Positions 32,359 to 44,029 are shown, counted from the first letter of the stretch. The stretch: 64,000 bases of DNA from Dendrolimus kikuchii (GCA_019925095.2 JAHHIN020000030.1:3671501-3735500), one strand, 5' to 3'. Notes: generated by a model from the sequence alone, not told the origin. A program made the numbers and translations.

Positions 32359-35300
32359 CTAGGGCGGGAGGAGATGGGCGTAGCGACCCCTGCGCCGGCC
32401 TGTGCGCCGCCGGCGAATCGGGTCTGCCGCCGCATCTTCCTCCCTCTCCCTTTCGGCGGCCTCCTTCTGGAGCATTACCGCTTCACAGAAGGAGGCCACT
32501 GCCGCCCAACAGTCCTTGCTCCGCAGCATGACGGCTACCATGCCTTGGAGCGAGTCGACTCGCCCAACCACGTTGGTCATCGAGTGACGCTGAGGTCCCC
32601 AGGCGGCGAACTCCACTAGCGTATGGACCGCCGTGTCCAATGGTGCGCCGCACTGCTTGCAGTCCGGTGAAGGCTCCCGTCCCGCAACACGATGCAGATA
32701 CTTACCGAAGCAGCCATGCCCGGTAAGTATCTGCACCGTCCTGTACGTTAGGGTCCCTCTATTTCGAGAGACCCAACGAGACAGGTGGGGGCGGACCGCC
32801 TCCACCGTCTCGACTCCAGCCACTGGGAACCTCAGGTCCTCTTCCCATTGCAGCATCAGGGCCGCGGTCGCCTCGACCCTGACCTGCTTAACTTCCACCA
32901 GGCACGGCCTTAGGCCTCTCTCCCGGGCATCCTTGCGGTATTGGTACACCCTGGCGAGCGTTTCCGCTTGGAGCTCCCAAGGCGGATCGCCCGCCAGGAG
33001 CGTAACCGCCGTCCAGGACACCGTACGGTATCCCCGAATGGCCCTCACCGCAAGGACGCGCTGACATTGCCGCAGCAGCGTCCTGTTCTTGCGGTGAAGG
33101 GCTTGACTCCACACGGGGGCACCGTACAGTGCCATGCTCCGCAGAATGCTCGAGTATAGCCTCCTACAAGCCGCGCCTGGTCCTCCCACATTCGGCAGAA
33201 GTCTGGCCAGGGCAGCGGTGGTCCTAATCAACTTCGGGGCCATCTGGGTGAAGTGGGCCCCGAAGTTCCACTTCCCGTCCAACGTGAGGCCCAGATACTT
33301 TATCTGGGCCTTGACCGCCACTGCCACTCCCCGGACGACGACGTGCGCGTCCCGGGGCGGTGGCCTACGACGCCCGTGGAACATCAGGGCCTCCGACTTT
33401 TCTGCGGAGACCCTGAGGCCAAGATGTTCTACCCTGCCAATGACCATAGCAACAGCGTCGTTGGCTAGCTCCACGGACTCCTCGTAGGTACCGCCCCGGG
33501 CCGTGATGAGGGTGTCATCTGCATAGCAGATCACCCCCATCCCGGGCAAGACTGGCTCTCTGAGGAGCCAGTCGTAACCGATGTTCCACAGGACCGGACC
33601 CAGAACCGATCCCTGTGGAACACCGCACGCGACACGTCGACGTCCGGCGATCTGACCAAAGCCGCCCCCCTCCCAGAAGACGAACCTGTCCCGGAGGTAT
33701 GCCTCCAACAGCCTCATGAGGTACCGAGGCACTCCCTGGTACCGGAGCGCCTCGATGATGGTCTCAAACGGGAGACTGTTGAAGGCATTCGCTATGTCGA
33801 GCGATACCACCAGGACAGACTCCTCGATCCCCTCTGCCTCTCTCGTGAGGCACTTCAACGCACTCAGGGCGTCCAGCGTGGAACGCCCTGCGCGGAACCC
33901 GAACTGTGCCTCAGAGAGGCCAGGCCCTTCGTCATTGAGGTGCTTGACGAGGCGACTTGCCAAAATCCTTTCGAAGACTTTGGCCACCTCGTCAAGCAAC
34001 ACGATGGGCCTGTAGGCAGAGGGATCTCCTGGGGGGCGGCCCTCCTTAGGGAGCAGGCACAGCCGGCCCTCTTTCCATGGCTTCGGGAACTCGCCCGACC
34101 TGATGCAGGCGTCGTACAGTCCCCGAAGCTGGCCGCCGAGATGTTTGGCGGCCAGGAAGAGGGCCCGGCCTGGGACCCCATCGGGTCCCGGTGCTTTCCG
34201 ACGGCCCCGTAAACGGTCCAGGGCCGTCTCGAGCTCCTCCTCTGAGACGGGGGGAGGTTCCGTCTCAGAGGCAATTATTCCTGGAGGAGGATCCATGGCA
34301 GGAGGAGTATGGACTCCCGGGTCTAGGAAGAGACCGCTAATGACCCTATCAAGGACCCCATCCGGCAGGGACTCCGTAATCGGGACAGCAAAAGCACGCA
34401 ACTTTTTCCGTGCTACCCGATACGGACGTCCCCAGGGGTCCCTGTCAAGCGATGCCAGTAATTCTTCCCGAGTCCGGGCCTTCGACTGGTTTATTGCCAG
34501 TTGAAGGGCTTTTTTAGCAGCCCGATACTCCTCCGCCAACCTAAGCTCCTCCTCCAACTCCGGAGGAAGCCGACGCCTGCAGCGCTTCAGAGATCGGTGT
34601 AGCCTTTGAGCTGCCTCTCGCAGGGCACCGATCTCCGAAGTCCACCAATAGACGCTTGGCCGCTGCACGCGTCGACGCGACCGTGGCATGGAGGCATCGC
34701 AGACCCTTCCTAGGGATCTGCGCATGCGCTCCGCCAGTTCCTCCGGAGTTCCACCATCCACCGGATTGGTCCAGCCCTCGACGACCGCCGCTTCCTCAGC
34801 CAGCTCGCGATCGAGCTGGCTGACGGCCCAACGCGGGAATTGCCCGAGGCTGCGTGGGGGGTCTGTCATCCTCGGAGGAGGGGAGACCTCGAACCTGATG
34901 TACAGGTGGTCCGAGAGGGTCTCCACCTCCTCCTCAACCTTCCAATTTGCCGCCCTACGTGCGATCGCATGAGTGGCGAATGACAAGTCCACGATGGATC
35001 CTCCCTGCGATCGCACGCAGGTGTGGACCGACCCTCGATTGAGGATTGACAGACCACTTTGCAATGCCCACGCATCCACGAGCCTACCCCGCGCGTCGGT
35101 GGCGGTGTTCCCCCAGGAACGGGATTTCGCGTTGAAGTCACCGAGGACGAACGTTGCCCTCGGTGACTGTCTCGCCACGGCGGCCCTGACGGAGTCCAAG
35201 AACGTCTCGAACTCCGCCAGGGATCGGTTTGGGGAGAAGTACACACCAATGATGGTGTACTCTCCCCAACCTGCCACCGCGTAACCCCGTCCCTTCTCGA

Positions 35301-35517
35301 TGGAAGTGAGAGGGGGGCTAGCGCCTGAACTAGTGACCACCGCCACCCGGCCGTCGAGGTCCCCTACCCAGTTATCCTGGGAGGGGATGTAGTACGGTTC
35401 CGAAACCACAGCTGGACCAATCCTCCACTCCGCCAGGGACTGCAGGAATAAATCCTGAGCCCCGGCGGAGTGATTCACGTTAGCCTGCAGGAATCTCACA
35501 TGCTGCTGTACAGACAT
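32359..35517 (-). CDS. R1-2 ORF2: endonuclease/reverse transcriptase, intact
   Basis: 1052 codons without a stop. Endonuclease: FLQANVNHSAG at the start, GDFNAKSRSWGN near 122, VDLSFATHAIAR near 170 and TLSDHLYIRFEV near 200. RT: APGPDGVPGRAL, AYRPIVLLDEV, VVSLDIANAFNSL, GVPQGSVLGP and YADD near 665. The C-terminal CCHC is CKQCGAPLDTAVHTLVEF, whose last ligand Cys is Phe here, a likely defect. The start ATG at 35517 overlaps the ORF1 stop as TGATG. Reading frames are otherwise the same as in R1-7. Confidence 0.9.
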   Translation of the reverse strand: MSVQQHVRFLQANVNHSAGAQDLFLQSLAEWRIGPAVVSEPYYIPSQDNWVGDLDGRVAVVTSSGASPPLTSIEKGRGYAVAGWGEYTIIGVYFSPNRSLAEFETFLDSVRAAVARQSPRATFVLGDFNAKSRSWGNTATDARGRLVDAWALQSGLSILNRGSVHTCVRSQGGSIVDLSFATHAIARRAANWKVEEEVETLSDHLYIRFEVSPPPRMTDPPRSLGQFPRWAVSQLDRELAEEAAVVEGWTNPVDGGTPEELAERMRRSLGRVCDASMPRSRRRVQRPSVYWWTSEIGALREAAQRLHRSLKRCRRRLPPELEEELRLAEEYRAAKKALQLAINQSKARTREELLASLDRDPWGRPYRVARKKLRAFAVPITESLPDGVLDRVISGLFLDPGVHTPPAMDPPPGIIASETEPPPVSEEELETALDRLRGRRKAPGPDGVPGRALFLAAKHLGGQLRGLYDACIRSGEFPKPWKEGRLCLLPKEGRPPGDPSAYRPIVLLDEVAKVFERILASRLVKHLNDEGPGLSEAQFGFRAGRSTLDALSALKCLTREAEGIEESVLVVSLDIANAFNSLPFETIIEALRYQGVPRYLMRLLEAYLRDRFVFWEGGGFGQIAGRRRVACGVPQGSVLGPVLWNIGYDWLLREPVLPGMGVICYADDTLITARGGTYEESVELANDAVAMVIGRVEHLGLRVSAEKSEALMFHGRRRPPPRDAHVVVRGVAVAVKAQIKYLGLTLDGKWNFGAHFTQMAPKLIRTTAALARLLPNVGGPGAACRRLYSSILRSMALYGAPVWSQALHRKNRTLLRQCQRVLAVRAIRGYRTVSWTAVTLLAGDPPWELQAETLARVYQYRKDARERGLRPCLVEVKQVRVEATAALMLQWEEDLRFPVAGVETVEAVRPHLSRWVSRNRGTLTYRTVQILTGHGCFGKYLHRVAGREPSPDCKQCGAPLDTAVHTLVEFAAWGPQRHSMTNVVGRVDSLQGMVAVMLRSKDCWAAVASFCEAVMLQKEAAEREREEDAAADPIRRRRTGRRRGRYAHLLPP

Positions 35518-37753
35518 CAATCAGACATGTGAGATTCCCCGGCACTTGCTCTAACCAAACCCCCGGGCCTTACCGGGGGGACAAACTTGGGGCGCACGGT
35601 GCCAGGCTGGCAGTGCCTGGACATCGTGACGTGGTCAGCCCGTCGCCCCGCTTCGGCGCACACCACGCAGTGCGCCTTGTCCGACTTGCACTCTATCAGA
35701 ATGTGGCCGCTTTTGCCACACCGATAACACAGGTCGGACCTGTCCCCCCGGCCGTCTGGGTACATCGCAGTCGAGTGCACAGGGGCGAGACACCTGTAGC
35801 ACCTCACTTGGCGCTTCTCATAGGCCTCCACGGTGACCGATGTGAAACCTATGAGAAGGTGACCAATTTCCGCCAGGTGTTTCGCCACTGGGATCGGGCA
35901 CATCACCCACGATGAACCCAGACCCCCCGCTCCAATTCCGATGCCCGCCGCTCTGATTTGGGAGCGTGGGCAGTTCCCTATACGGGCCACTTCCTCTACG
36001 ATCATCTCCGGGGTGACTGAGTCATCCAAACCCGTAAGCCCTAATTCGCCCCTTTTCACGGGTCTGGAGACCTCAGCCACTCCGGTTAACGCCCCCTGAA
36101 GAAGACCGGCCACCCGGTCCGCCAAAGCCGCGCTCTCGGCGCCGGGGGGAAATTCCAGAAGCCGAGAGTCGTTGGCGGACCGGACGACCCTTAACCCCCG
36201 CTTAAGCCCTAGGGCGACGAAGTCCACGACGCCCTTTGCCTTGGTAAAGACGTCGAAGAACGTCGTCCCCTTTTTCACGGCCTCCGGTAGTAGACTAACC
36301 CTTACTACCGGAGCCTTTTCCTCGGTGAGCTTCGCCGGGTTAATTTTCCCCGGCGGCCCACGGCGTCTATCCCGTCGAGGTTCCCGTTCCTCCCTTTGAC
36401 GGGGAGTGCGCGGCTGGGTTTGGGGTTGGGCGGACTGGAGGGGGGCCGAAGAGTTCGGTCCCCTGTCCACTCCCTTCCCCTTACCCTTCCCTTTACGCCT
36501 ACCCTCCACCACGGTCCACTCGTTATCCGTGGGGGGGGGGCACTTTCAACAGGGGCGGAGAACCCCTGGATCTGGGACCTTTGAGCCCTCAGTGAGGGAA
36601 ACTCCTTATTCCCAGATCCCGAGGGGCCCGCAGACCCCACCTTCTTGGGCGGCGGGCGTGACGGCCCGGCCTTCGGAGGAGGGGGGGGAGCTGTCTCCAC
36701 CCTCTCTTCGACCACCATCACCTCCGTGGGGACGGGGGCGGATACGATTCCCGAGGGGGGGTTGGAACCCCCTTTCTTCTTCTTATCGCCCGCTAGCGGC
36801 GGGCGGACGACCTTCGGAGGAGGAAGTCGGTCCTCCAGCACCGCTAGCCGGGCATCCACCAATGTCCCCACCGAGACGATGATAGCCCTCTGAAAGGCCT
36901 CAAGATCTAGGGTGGGGGGGGTTTCCAGGGGGGCGACAGCCGAGGGGGCAGCTTTCGCTGCCGTCTTCATTTCGCTGAACTCCCTGCGGTGAGCTTTGAG
37001 CTCAGCCCGCAGGGAGTCGATCTCCCTCTTCAACCGGAGGTTTTCCACACTCAACCTCCGGTTTTCTGCATCCAAAGACCTCGCGGAGAGGTTTTCCACC
37101 ACGTCCGCGAGGGTGCTTGCCGCCAGTTTCAGCTTCCTGATGAAGCCCCCCTTAAGGTTGCCCGAGGTCTGAGCCACCCTGTAGATGGCCGCTACATGAT
37201 CCTTGGCCAGGGTATGGAGCTCCTCAGCACCCATCCTGGCCAGATCTGACTCCATCGGGTCAACCTCTGCCACGTCGGAGGAGTCTTCCGACCTCTTTTT
37301 GTGGTAGGTCTCCCCCCCCTCCTTACGGGCTTTTTCCCCCCCCGCTTTGCGGGTCTTCTCCATCACCTCCAAAGAGGCCCTTTCAACCCTCACCTGGCAA
37401 GGATGACAACCGCGGAGCTGACGGCTTCGCTCAATTTCGTCACAAAGAGCCTCCGAACGAGCCATCAGCTCCCCTGTGGTCTCCTTCCTCGGGTACCGCA
37501 GCACCGCCGCCCCGCGACCAGCACTACGTGTCGCAATGCGGGCTTTGCCCCGTTTTATCACGGACCTGACAACTGACGTGTCAGTGTCAGCATCCGTCTC
37601 CCCAGGCCCACTTGCCCTCTTTCGGGACGACTCATCGGAGTCGGGGTCAGACCCCGCCCGCGAGTGGGCGCTGAGCCTCTTGCGGGCGGAGATCTTCCCC
37701 GCGATAACCCCGGTGACCGCCCCGGAAATGGCGCTGGCATCCGAATCCGCCAT
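35517..37753 (-). pseudogene. R1-2 ORF1 (gag-like), one frameshift
   Basis: It starts at MADSDASAISG (37753). It has a coiled coil (LAASTLADVVENLSARSLD and onward), a Pro-rich linker, a basic GKGKGKG stretch, the conserved core and three CCHC knuckles (CYRCLAPVHSTAMY, CYRCGKSGHILIEC, CVVC...C). The first knuckle ends in Tyr instead of Cys. The frame shifts at a run of about ten G near 36530-36540, where R1-4 has TGGTGGGGG. It ends with TGA shared with the ORF2 start. Confidence 0.85.
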
Positions 37754-38055
37754 TGCCACGGGCCCCCCACTAGGGGGGGGGCACCCCCAGAGTCCAATAA
37801 ACTAGCCGGGTCAATATTCCACGAAGAAACAGTCCAGATAACAAGCCAAGGTCAATATTAAAAGAAGAAACAAAATCCACGAAAAGCCAGGTCAAAAAAC
37901 TAGTCCGAAATCCAAAAATCCCTTAAACACGCCAAGTCGTCGATAAGAGATCCGAAAATAACCAAAAAACACGAAAAAGAAAACCACGAAAAAATTCGAC
38001 AAGGATCCCCCTGCATGGACACGTCCGCTCCCTGCGACTGCTGGGAGCATACTCC

Positions 38056-38088
38056 ATAAAGCCTCAACCTTTTTTTTTTTTTTTTTTG
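38056..38088 (-). repeat. R1-3 3' junction: poly(A) plus shared 14-mer
   Basis: 19 A followed by GGTTGAGGCTTTAT on the minus strand, then the unusual 5' cap of R1-2. Confidence 0.9.
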
Positions 38089-38177
38089 ATAACGCAGGGG
38101 GAATGTCTTTTCTTGCGACACTCCCTCGGGCCCTGGGGGAGGGTGACCGAGGGGAGTGTGGGACTCCCAGCGGAATG

Positions 38178-38226
38178 GATCTCCACGCATAACTACCGCC
38201 GAGGGCGGTAGTAGTCGCGAGATCCC
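38178..38226 (-). other. 3' UTR double stem of R1-3
   Basis: Outer stem GGATCTC-type paired with GAGATCC, inner stem CTACCGCC/GGCGGTAG. It is the same fold as in family alpha with different pairs. Confidence 0.7.
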
Positions 38227-38432
38227 GTCCGCCGGACTACCCACTAAACCTAACCTGCGCCTCTTTCCCACGCTTTTACGGGGCGCCACGAGAACTAGAG
38301 CGGTGCTACTACATTCGTGACGCCCCTACGTTTGGCAATCTTCAGGACACCCCGAAGGCAAGGTGCCCTGCTTCATCAACAGGGGGGGAAGTCCGTGGGT
38401 ACCCCCGGTCCCCGCGGCCCCCTGTGACGGCA

Positions 38433-41400
38433 CTAAGGGAGGTGGGCTGCGTAGCGACGCCGCCGGCCGCCAGTCCGCCGTCGCCGGATCGGGTCTGCGT
38501 ACGCATCCACCTCCCTGGTCCTCTCCGCGGCCTCCTTCAGGGACATTACCGTCTCGCTGAAGGAGGAAACCGCTCTCCATCCGTCCTCGCTCGACAGCAT
38601 GGCTTCTACCAACTGCTGGAGCGAGGACACAGGACCGACAATACTATCTAGCTGATGACGCTGAGGTCCCCAGGCGGCGCACTTGACCAGCGTGTGATAC
38701 GCTGTATCGTTGGGTGCGCCGCACTCTGCACATTCTGGCGTCGGTTCACGCCCCGCTGTCTGATGCAGATACTTACCGAAGCACCCGTGCTCGGTAAGTA
38801 TCTGCGTCAGCCTGTACGTTAGGGTCCCGTACTTCCTCGAGACCCAACGAGACAGGTGGGGGAGGACCGCCGCCACCGTCTCTGCTCCTGCTTCTGGGGT
38901 CCTCAGGTCATCAGCCCAATCTTGGATCAGGGCCTCGGTCGCCAAGACCCTGATCCTTCTCACAACTGCCGGACACGGTCTCTCTCCTCTCTCTCTGGTG
39001 TCCTGTCGGTAGCGGTGCACTGCCTCGAGCACCTCCGCCTGGCGTTCCCAGGGCGGATCACTCGCGAGCAGTGTCGCCGCCGTCCACGACACTGTCCGGT
39101 ACCCCCGGATGGCCCGCACCGCCAGGACCCTCTGAGAACGTCTCAGATGGGTCCTGTTCTTGCGGTGAAGAGCATCGACCCATACGGGGGCGCCGTACAG
39201 CGCCATGCTCCGCAGGACACCAGTATATAACTTTCTACAGACCGTGCCCGGCCCTCCCACATTGGGTAAGAGTCTGGCCAGGGCGGCAGCGGCACCTAGC
39301 AATCTCGGGGCCAGCTGGGTGAAGTGGGCCCCGAAATTCCACTTTCCGTCTAGGACAAGGCCCAGGTACTTCATCTGGGCCTTTACCGCTACCGCCACTC
39401 CCTGGACGGCGACGTGCGTGCCCCGAGGCGGTTGTCTACGTCGTCCGTGGAACATGAGGGCCTCCATCTTCTCTGCGGAGACCCTCAAGCCTAAACGGCG
39501 TACCCTTTCTAGAACCAACGCCGTTGCGGCGTTGGCTAGTTCCACGGACTCCTCGTAGGTTCCGCCGCGGGCCGTGATGAGGGTGTCGTCGGCATAACAG
39601 ATCACCCCCATCCCGGGCAGGACTGGCTCGCGGAGGAGCCAGTCGTAACCAATATTCCACAGGATCGGACCCAGCACCGAACCCTGTGGAACACCGCACA
39701 CGACACGTCGCCTACCAGAGATCTGACCAAAACCGCCCTCCCAGAGGATATGTCTGTCTTGGAGGTACGCCTCCAACAGTCTGACAAGGTACAGAGGCAC
39801 TCCATGAGACCGGAGTGCCTCTAGAATCGTTTCGAAAGGTAGACTGTTGAAGGCATTTTGGATATCCAAAGATACCACCAAGACAGACTCCTCTATGCTC
39901 TCCGCCTCTCTCGTGAGGCTCCTTAACGCGAACAGGGCGTCCAGGGTTGAACGCCCCGCCCTGAAACCATACTGAGCCTCCGAGAGTCCAGGCCCGTCGG
40001 AATCCAGGTGCTGGACGAGGCGGCTCGCCAAGATCTTCTCGAACACTTTTGCCACCTCGTCCAACAGCACGATGGGCCTGTAGGCGGAGGGATCATCGGG
40101 AGGGCGGCCCTCTTTCGGGATGAGGCACAGCCGGCCCTCTTTCCACTGCTTCGGGAACTCACCTGTCCTGATGCAGGCGTCAAAGAGTTCCCGAAGCTGG
40201 CCGCCTAGATGTTTGGCGGCCAGGAAGAGGACCCGGCCTGGGACCCCGTCCGGTCCCGGTGCCGTTTTCCGGCCCCGGAGTCTATCCAGGGCCATTTCTA
40301 TTTCTTCCTCGGAGACTGGGGGAGGATCAGTCTCCGAGGGTACAATCCGAGGAGGACACATCCTAGGAGGAGCAAAGGCTCCCGGGTCCGGGAAGAGTCC
40401 ATCTATAATCCTGTTCAGGACCCCGTCTGGCAGGGACTCCGTAACCGGGGTGGAGCAGGCGCGCATTTTCTTGCGCGCCACCCGGTACGGACGTCCCCAG
40501 GGGTCCGCATCCAACGTGGATAGGATTTCTTCCCGAGCCCGGGTCTTCGCCTGACAAATGGCCACCTGAAGAGCCTTCTTGGCAACCCTATACTCCTCCA
40601 AGCGATGTTCCTCCTCACCTCTGTCCGGAGGATGCCGACGCCGGCAGTTCTTCAGAGATCGGCGAGCCCAAAGGGCTGCCTCCCTCAGACTCCCGATCTC
40701 CGCGGTCCACCAGTAAACCGCTGGTTTCTGCCGACGTCGACGCGACCGTGGCATCGAGGCATCGCAGACCCTCGTAAGGGTTCTGCGCATGCCCTCCGCC
40801 AGATCCTTCGGACAGGTGTTTCTCTCTCGGTTGGTCCAGCTCGAGGTCGAGCCGGCTGATGGCCCATCGAGGGAACTGGCCGTGGCTACGTGGGGGGTTT
40901 GACCCTATCACATTAGGAGGAGGGGAGACTTCAAACCTTATATAGAGGTGGTCTGACAGAGTCTCCACCTCCTCCTCGACTTTCCAATTCATCACCCTGC
41001 GTGCGATCGCATGGGTGGCAAACGACAAATCTACTACGGAGCCACCCCGCGCTCGCACGCAGGTGTGGACCGAACCTCGGTTCAAAAGGGTCAAACCACT
41101 TTGAAATGCCCACGTTTCCACAGCCAGTCCCCTCAATTCGGTGACAGTGTTTCCCCAGGAGCGAGATTTGGCGTTGAAGTCGCCGAGTACGAACGTCGCC
41201 CTCGGCGACTGTCTGCCCACGGCGGCCCTGACAGAATCCAAGAAACGCTCGAATTCTGCCAGGGGTCGGTTGGGGGAAAAGTACACACCTATGAAGGTGT
41301 GCTCCCCCCACCCTGCCACCGCGTAACCCCGCCCCCGCTCGATCTCGATGAGCGGGGTGCCAGCGCCCGAACTGGCCACCACTGCCACCGTGTCGTCCAG

Positions 41401-41556
41401 GTCCTCAACCCAGTTGCTCTGGGCGGGGACGTAGTACGGCTCCGATATTACGGCCAGACCAACCTCCCACTCCGCCATGGACTGCAGGAGTAAATTCCGG
41501 GCCCCAGCGGAGTGGTTTACGTTTCCTTGCAGGAGTCTAGTATGTCGTCCGGGCAT
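38433..41556 (-). pseudogene. R1-3 ORF2: endonuclease/reverse transcriptase, 29-bp deletion
   Basis: It begins MPGRHTRLLQGNVNHSAG at 41556. The endonuclease motifs are intact (GDFNAKSRSWGN, TLSDHLYIRFEV). Near 40840 a 29-bp segment present in R1-6 and R1-7 is missing, between two CCAG words, which shifts the frame. The rest of the protein continues in another frame from about 40830 to 38433, with YADD and CAECGAPNDTAYHTLVKC, whose last zinc ligand is followed normally. The start lies 1 nt after the ORF1 stop (TAATATG). This copy cannot make a full enzyme. Confidence 0.9.
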
Positions 41557-41557
41557 A

Positions 41558-43741
41558 TTAGTGGGACATACTAGACTCCTGCTGGTTTCTTGCTATCCCG
41601 ACGTTCGCCGGGGGGACAAACTTGCCTCTCACATGCGGAGGGAGGCAGCCCCTCGACAGTGAGACGTGGTTTGCGTCGAGACCCGACTCGGCGCAAACCA
41701 CGCAGTGAGCGTTAGGCTCCGCGCATTGGGCGACCCTGTGTCCGCTTTTGCCGCAGCGGAAACACAGGGCCGACCTGTCTACTCGCCCGTCTGGGCACAT
41801 TACTGTGATGTGGCCCGTGTAGAGGCACCGCATACAGCGTATGGGTCGCCTCTCACGGGCCGAGACCTCCGCTGAGCTGAAGCCCACGCAAATGTGCTTC
41901 AGCTCAGTTAACATTTTCGCGACCGGGATGGGGCATTGGACGTAAGCAGCGCCCATCCCCCCCGGTCCCACACCGATACCGCCAGATTTGACGTGCTCGC
42001 GAGGGCAGTTCCCCGCGCGAGCGATGGCCTCCTCTAACAACCAAGGCGTGACGGAGTCGTCAAGCCCTGTGACACGGATGTCTCCTTTCTTCACAGGCCT
42101 GGCGACCTCGGCCACGCCTGTCAACACTGCGCTGAGGGCCAAAGCCAACCGGTCGGCCTTCTCGATGCCCTCCGGCCCTGGTGGCAGCTCCAAGAGCCGG
42201 GCATCGTTGGCCGTCCGGTTGATCTTAAGGCCCTCCTTGAGGCCCATCGCTTGCAGGTCCACTACCTTCGCGGCCTGCTCAAAAACCTGGCGGTATGTCA
42301 CCCCGTTCCTAGCGGCCTCGGGCAGCAGCGTCACCATTACTGCTGCTGCCTTGGCCTCCACTAGCGGGGCCGGCTTCCTCGGAGGAGGTTTCCTCACCGG
42401 CGCGTAACTCTGCGGGGGGGCGGAGTATTGAGGTGCGGGGGTCAGGGCAGGGTATCCCCCTGCTCTTCTTGCGCCCCGTCCTCTCCCTCTGCCCCTCCTA
42501 CCACCTCCCACCACTGTCCACTCACCCTGGTCCTCCTGGGTGGGGTAGGGGGCAATCGACCACATTGGGGGGGCCGGAGCCACCCCCTGTTTCCTGGGGG
42601 CCCTCTGGACGCCAGAGGGGCCCGGTTTCGACGGCGGGCGCGGAGGGCCCACCACTTTTGCATACGACGGGGGAGCGGGGGTCGCCACCGTCGGGATTGT
42701 CTCACACTCCATCGCCAGGGGCTCCGTCAGATCGTCGGAGACCCTGGGAGGAGCAGCCGTGGGCGGCGTGGCACCCGAGGTCCCGGGTGCCGCCTTGTTC
42801 CTTTTATCCGCCGCAAGCGGCGGACGGATGACCGGGGGGGGGAGTAGGCGGTCCTCAAGGCCCGCGAAGCGGGCGTTGATGAACTCCCCCATCGACAAGA
42901 TTATGGAGCGTTTCAGCTCCTCCACGTCGAATGGGGGAGATTCGGTGGTGGAACTCCCCCCTTTTTTCTGGGGCGGGGGCCCTCCATCGCTAGCCGCGGC
43001 CTCCTTGGCCGCAGCTTCCCTGGCCGCGGCCTCCTTGGTCGCGGCTTTCCCTTTGGCGGTGGCCTCCTTGGCCGCCGCCTTGTCCTTGGCCGCGGACTCC
43101 TTGGCCGCGGTCTTCATTTCCTCGAACTCCCTACGGTATGACCGAATCTCGGCCCGTAGGGAGTCCACCTCTCTCTTGAGCTTCAGATTGTCGAGGCTCA
43201 GTTTCCTTGTTTCAGCGTCGACGGTCCTCTTGGAGAGACTCTCGGTCACCTCCATGAGGGCCGCCGCCGCCTCCTTCAGTTTCTTGATATAACCCCCTTT
43301 GAGGTTCCCCGAGGTCTGGGCAACGTTGTAGATCGCTGCCACATGGACGCCGGCCATGGTGCGGAGCTCCTCCGCATCCAAAAGGTCGACGTCCGTGACC
43401 CTCGGGTCCATCTCGGGGGGTATATCCTTTCCTGAAGGCGCAGGGGCCTTTGTCTTCTTCTTAGCGTTCTGGCGGAGGTCGCTGACAAAGGCCTCTGCCT
43501 GAGCCTCGACATCTGCAGTCTCTTCGCGGGACAGCGTCGTCCCGACGCTTACTCCGCGGTGACGGGCCCCCAGGAGCACCTTGGCGCGCCGGGTCCCTGG
43601 CCTCTGGGTGTCCTCCTGGGTCACCAGCTTTCTACCCGACTCGTCCGAGTCGGATTCAGCATTCTCTCCGCGGGAGTGTGCGTTAGTCCGTTTCCGGACG
43701 TCGCACACTCCCGAGGCGCGACTCTGTGCCGAGTCGGCCAT
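41558..43741 (-). CDS. R1-3 ORF1 (gag-like), intact
   Basis: 727 codons from MADSAQSRASG (43741). In order: a charged N-terminus, a coiled coil near residues 150-215, an Ala/Lys repeat (AAAKEAA type), a Pro-rich linker, EWTVVGGGRRGRGRGRG near 425, a conserved RNA-binding-like core, and three CCHC knuckles at the C-terminus (CMRCLYTGHITVMC, CFRCGKSGHRVAQC, CVVCAESGLDANHVSLSRGC). It would coat LINE RNA. The ATG at 43741 is chosen because R1-7 starts at the equivalent place; upstream codons in frame lack ATG. Confidence 0.88.
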   Translation of the reverse strand: MADSAQSRASGVCDVRKRTNAHSRGENAESDSDESGRKLVTQEDTQRPGTRRAKVLLGARHRGVSVGTTLSREETADVEAQAEAFVSDLRQNAKKKTKAPAPSGKDIPPEMDPRVTDVDLLDAEELRTMAGVHVAAIYNVAQTSGNLKGGYIKKLKEAAAALMEVTESLSKRTVDAETRKLSLDNLKLKREVDSLRAEIRSYRREFEEMKTAAKESAAKDKAAAKEATAKGKAATKEAAAREAAAKEAAASDGGPPPQKKGGSSTTESPPFDVEELKRSIILSMGEFINARFAGLEDRLLPPPVIRPPLAADKRNKAAPGTSGATPPTAAPPRVSDDLTEPLAMECETIPTVATPAPPSYAKVVGPPRPPSKPGPSGVQRAPRKQGVAPAPPMWSIAPYPTQEDQGEWTVVGGGRRGRGRGRGARRAGGYPALTPAPQYSAPPQSYAPVRKPPPRKPAPLVEAKAAAVMVTLLPEAARNGVTYRQVFEQAAKVVDLQAMGLKEGLKINRTANDARLLELPPGPEGIEKADRLALALSAVLTGVAEVARPVKKGDIRVTGLDDSVTPWLLEEAIARAGNCPREHVKSGGIGVGPGGMGAAYVQCPIPVAKMLTELKHICVGFSSAEVSARERRPIRCMRCLYTGHITVMCPDGRVDRSALCFRCGKSGHRVAQCAEPNAHCVVCAESGLDANHVSLSRGCLPPHVRGKFVPPANVGIARNQQESSMSH

Positions 43742-44001
43742 TAGAAGAGGGCCCCCCCCATGGGGATGGAGAGGGGAGGTCCAAAACGAGCAACAAATCC
43801 AATCACGCAAGCAGAATCAAAATCCAGTGGGAAAAAGCCAAGTAATCAGTCAAAGAAGAAATCAAACCAAAACATACAAATCCGGGTCAACAGGTAGGCA
43901 AGAATGTCAGAAATCCGATAAACTAGCCAAGTCGTTAACAGTAATCATCAAAAACACCATCCAGAATACTTTCCTAAAAATGTTCAAAATGTTGTTCCCC
44001 G

Positions 44002-44029
44002 ATAAAGCCTCAACCTTTTTTTTTTTTTT
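44002..44029 (-). repeat. R1-4 3' junction: poly(A) plus shared 14-mer
   Basis: 14 A followed by GGTTGAGGCTTTAT, then C and the truncated monomer tail of R1-3. Confidence 0.9.

Larger units (their letters stand above)
31997..38055 (-). mobile_element. R1-clade LINE copy R1-2 (family alpha)
   Basis: Near full length. ORF2 is intact and ORF1 has one frameshift. Its 5' end lacks 5S-like monomers; instead about 55 bp of unrelated GC-rich sequence (37998-38055) lies between the usual leader and the next junction. Confidence 0.9.
38070..44001 (-). mobile_element. R1-clade LINE copy R1-3 (family beta)
   Basis: Near full length. ORF1 is intact and ORF2 has a 29-bp deletion. The 5' end retains only the last bases of a type-2 monomer (GAACAACATTTT) before the leader. 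Confidence 0.9.
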
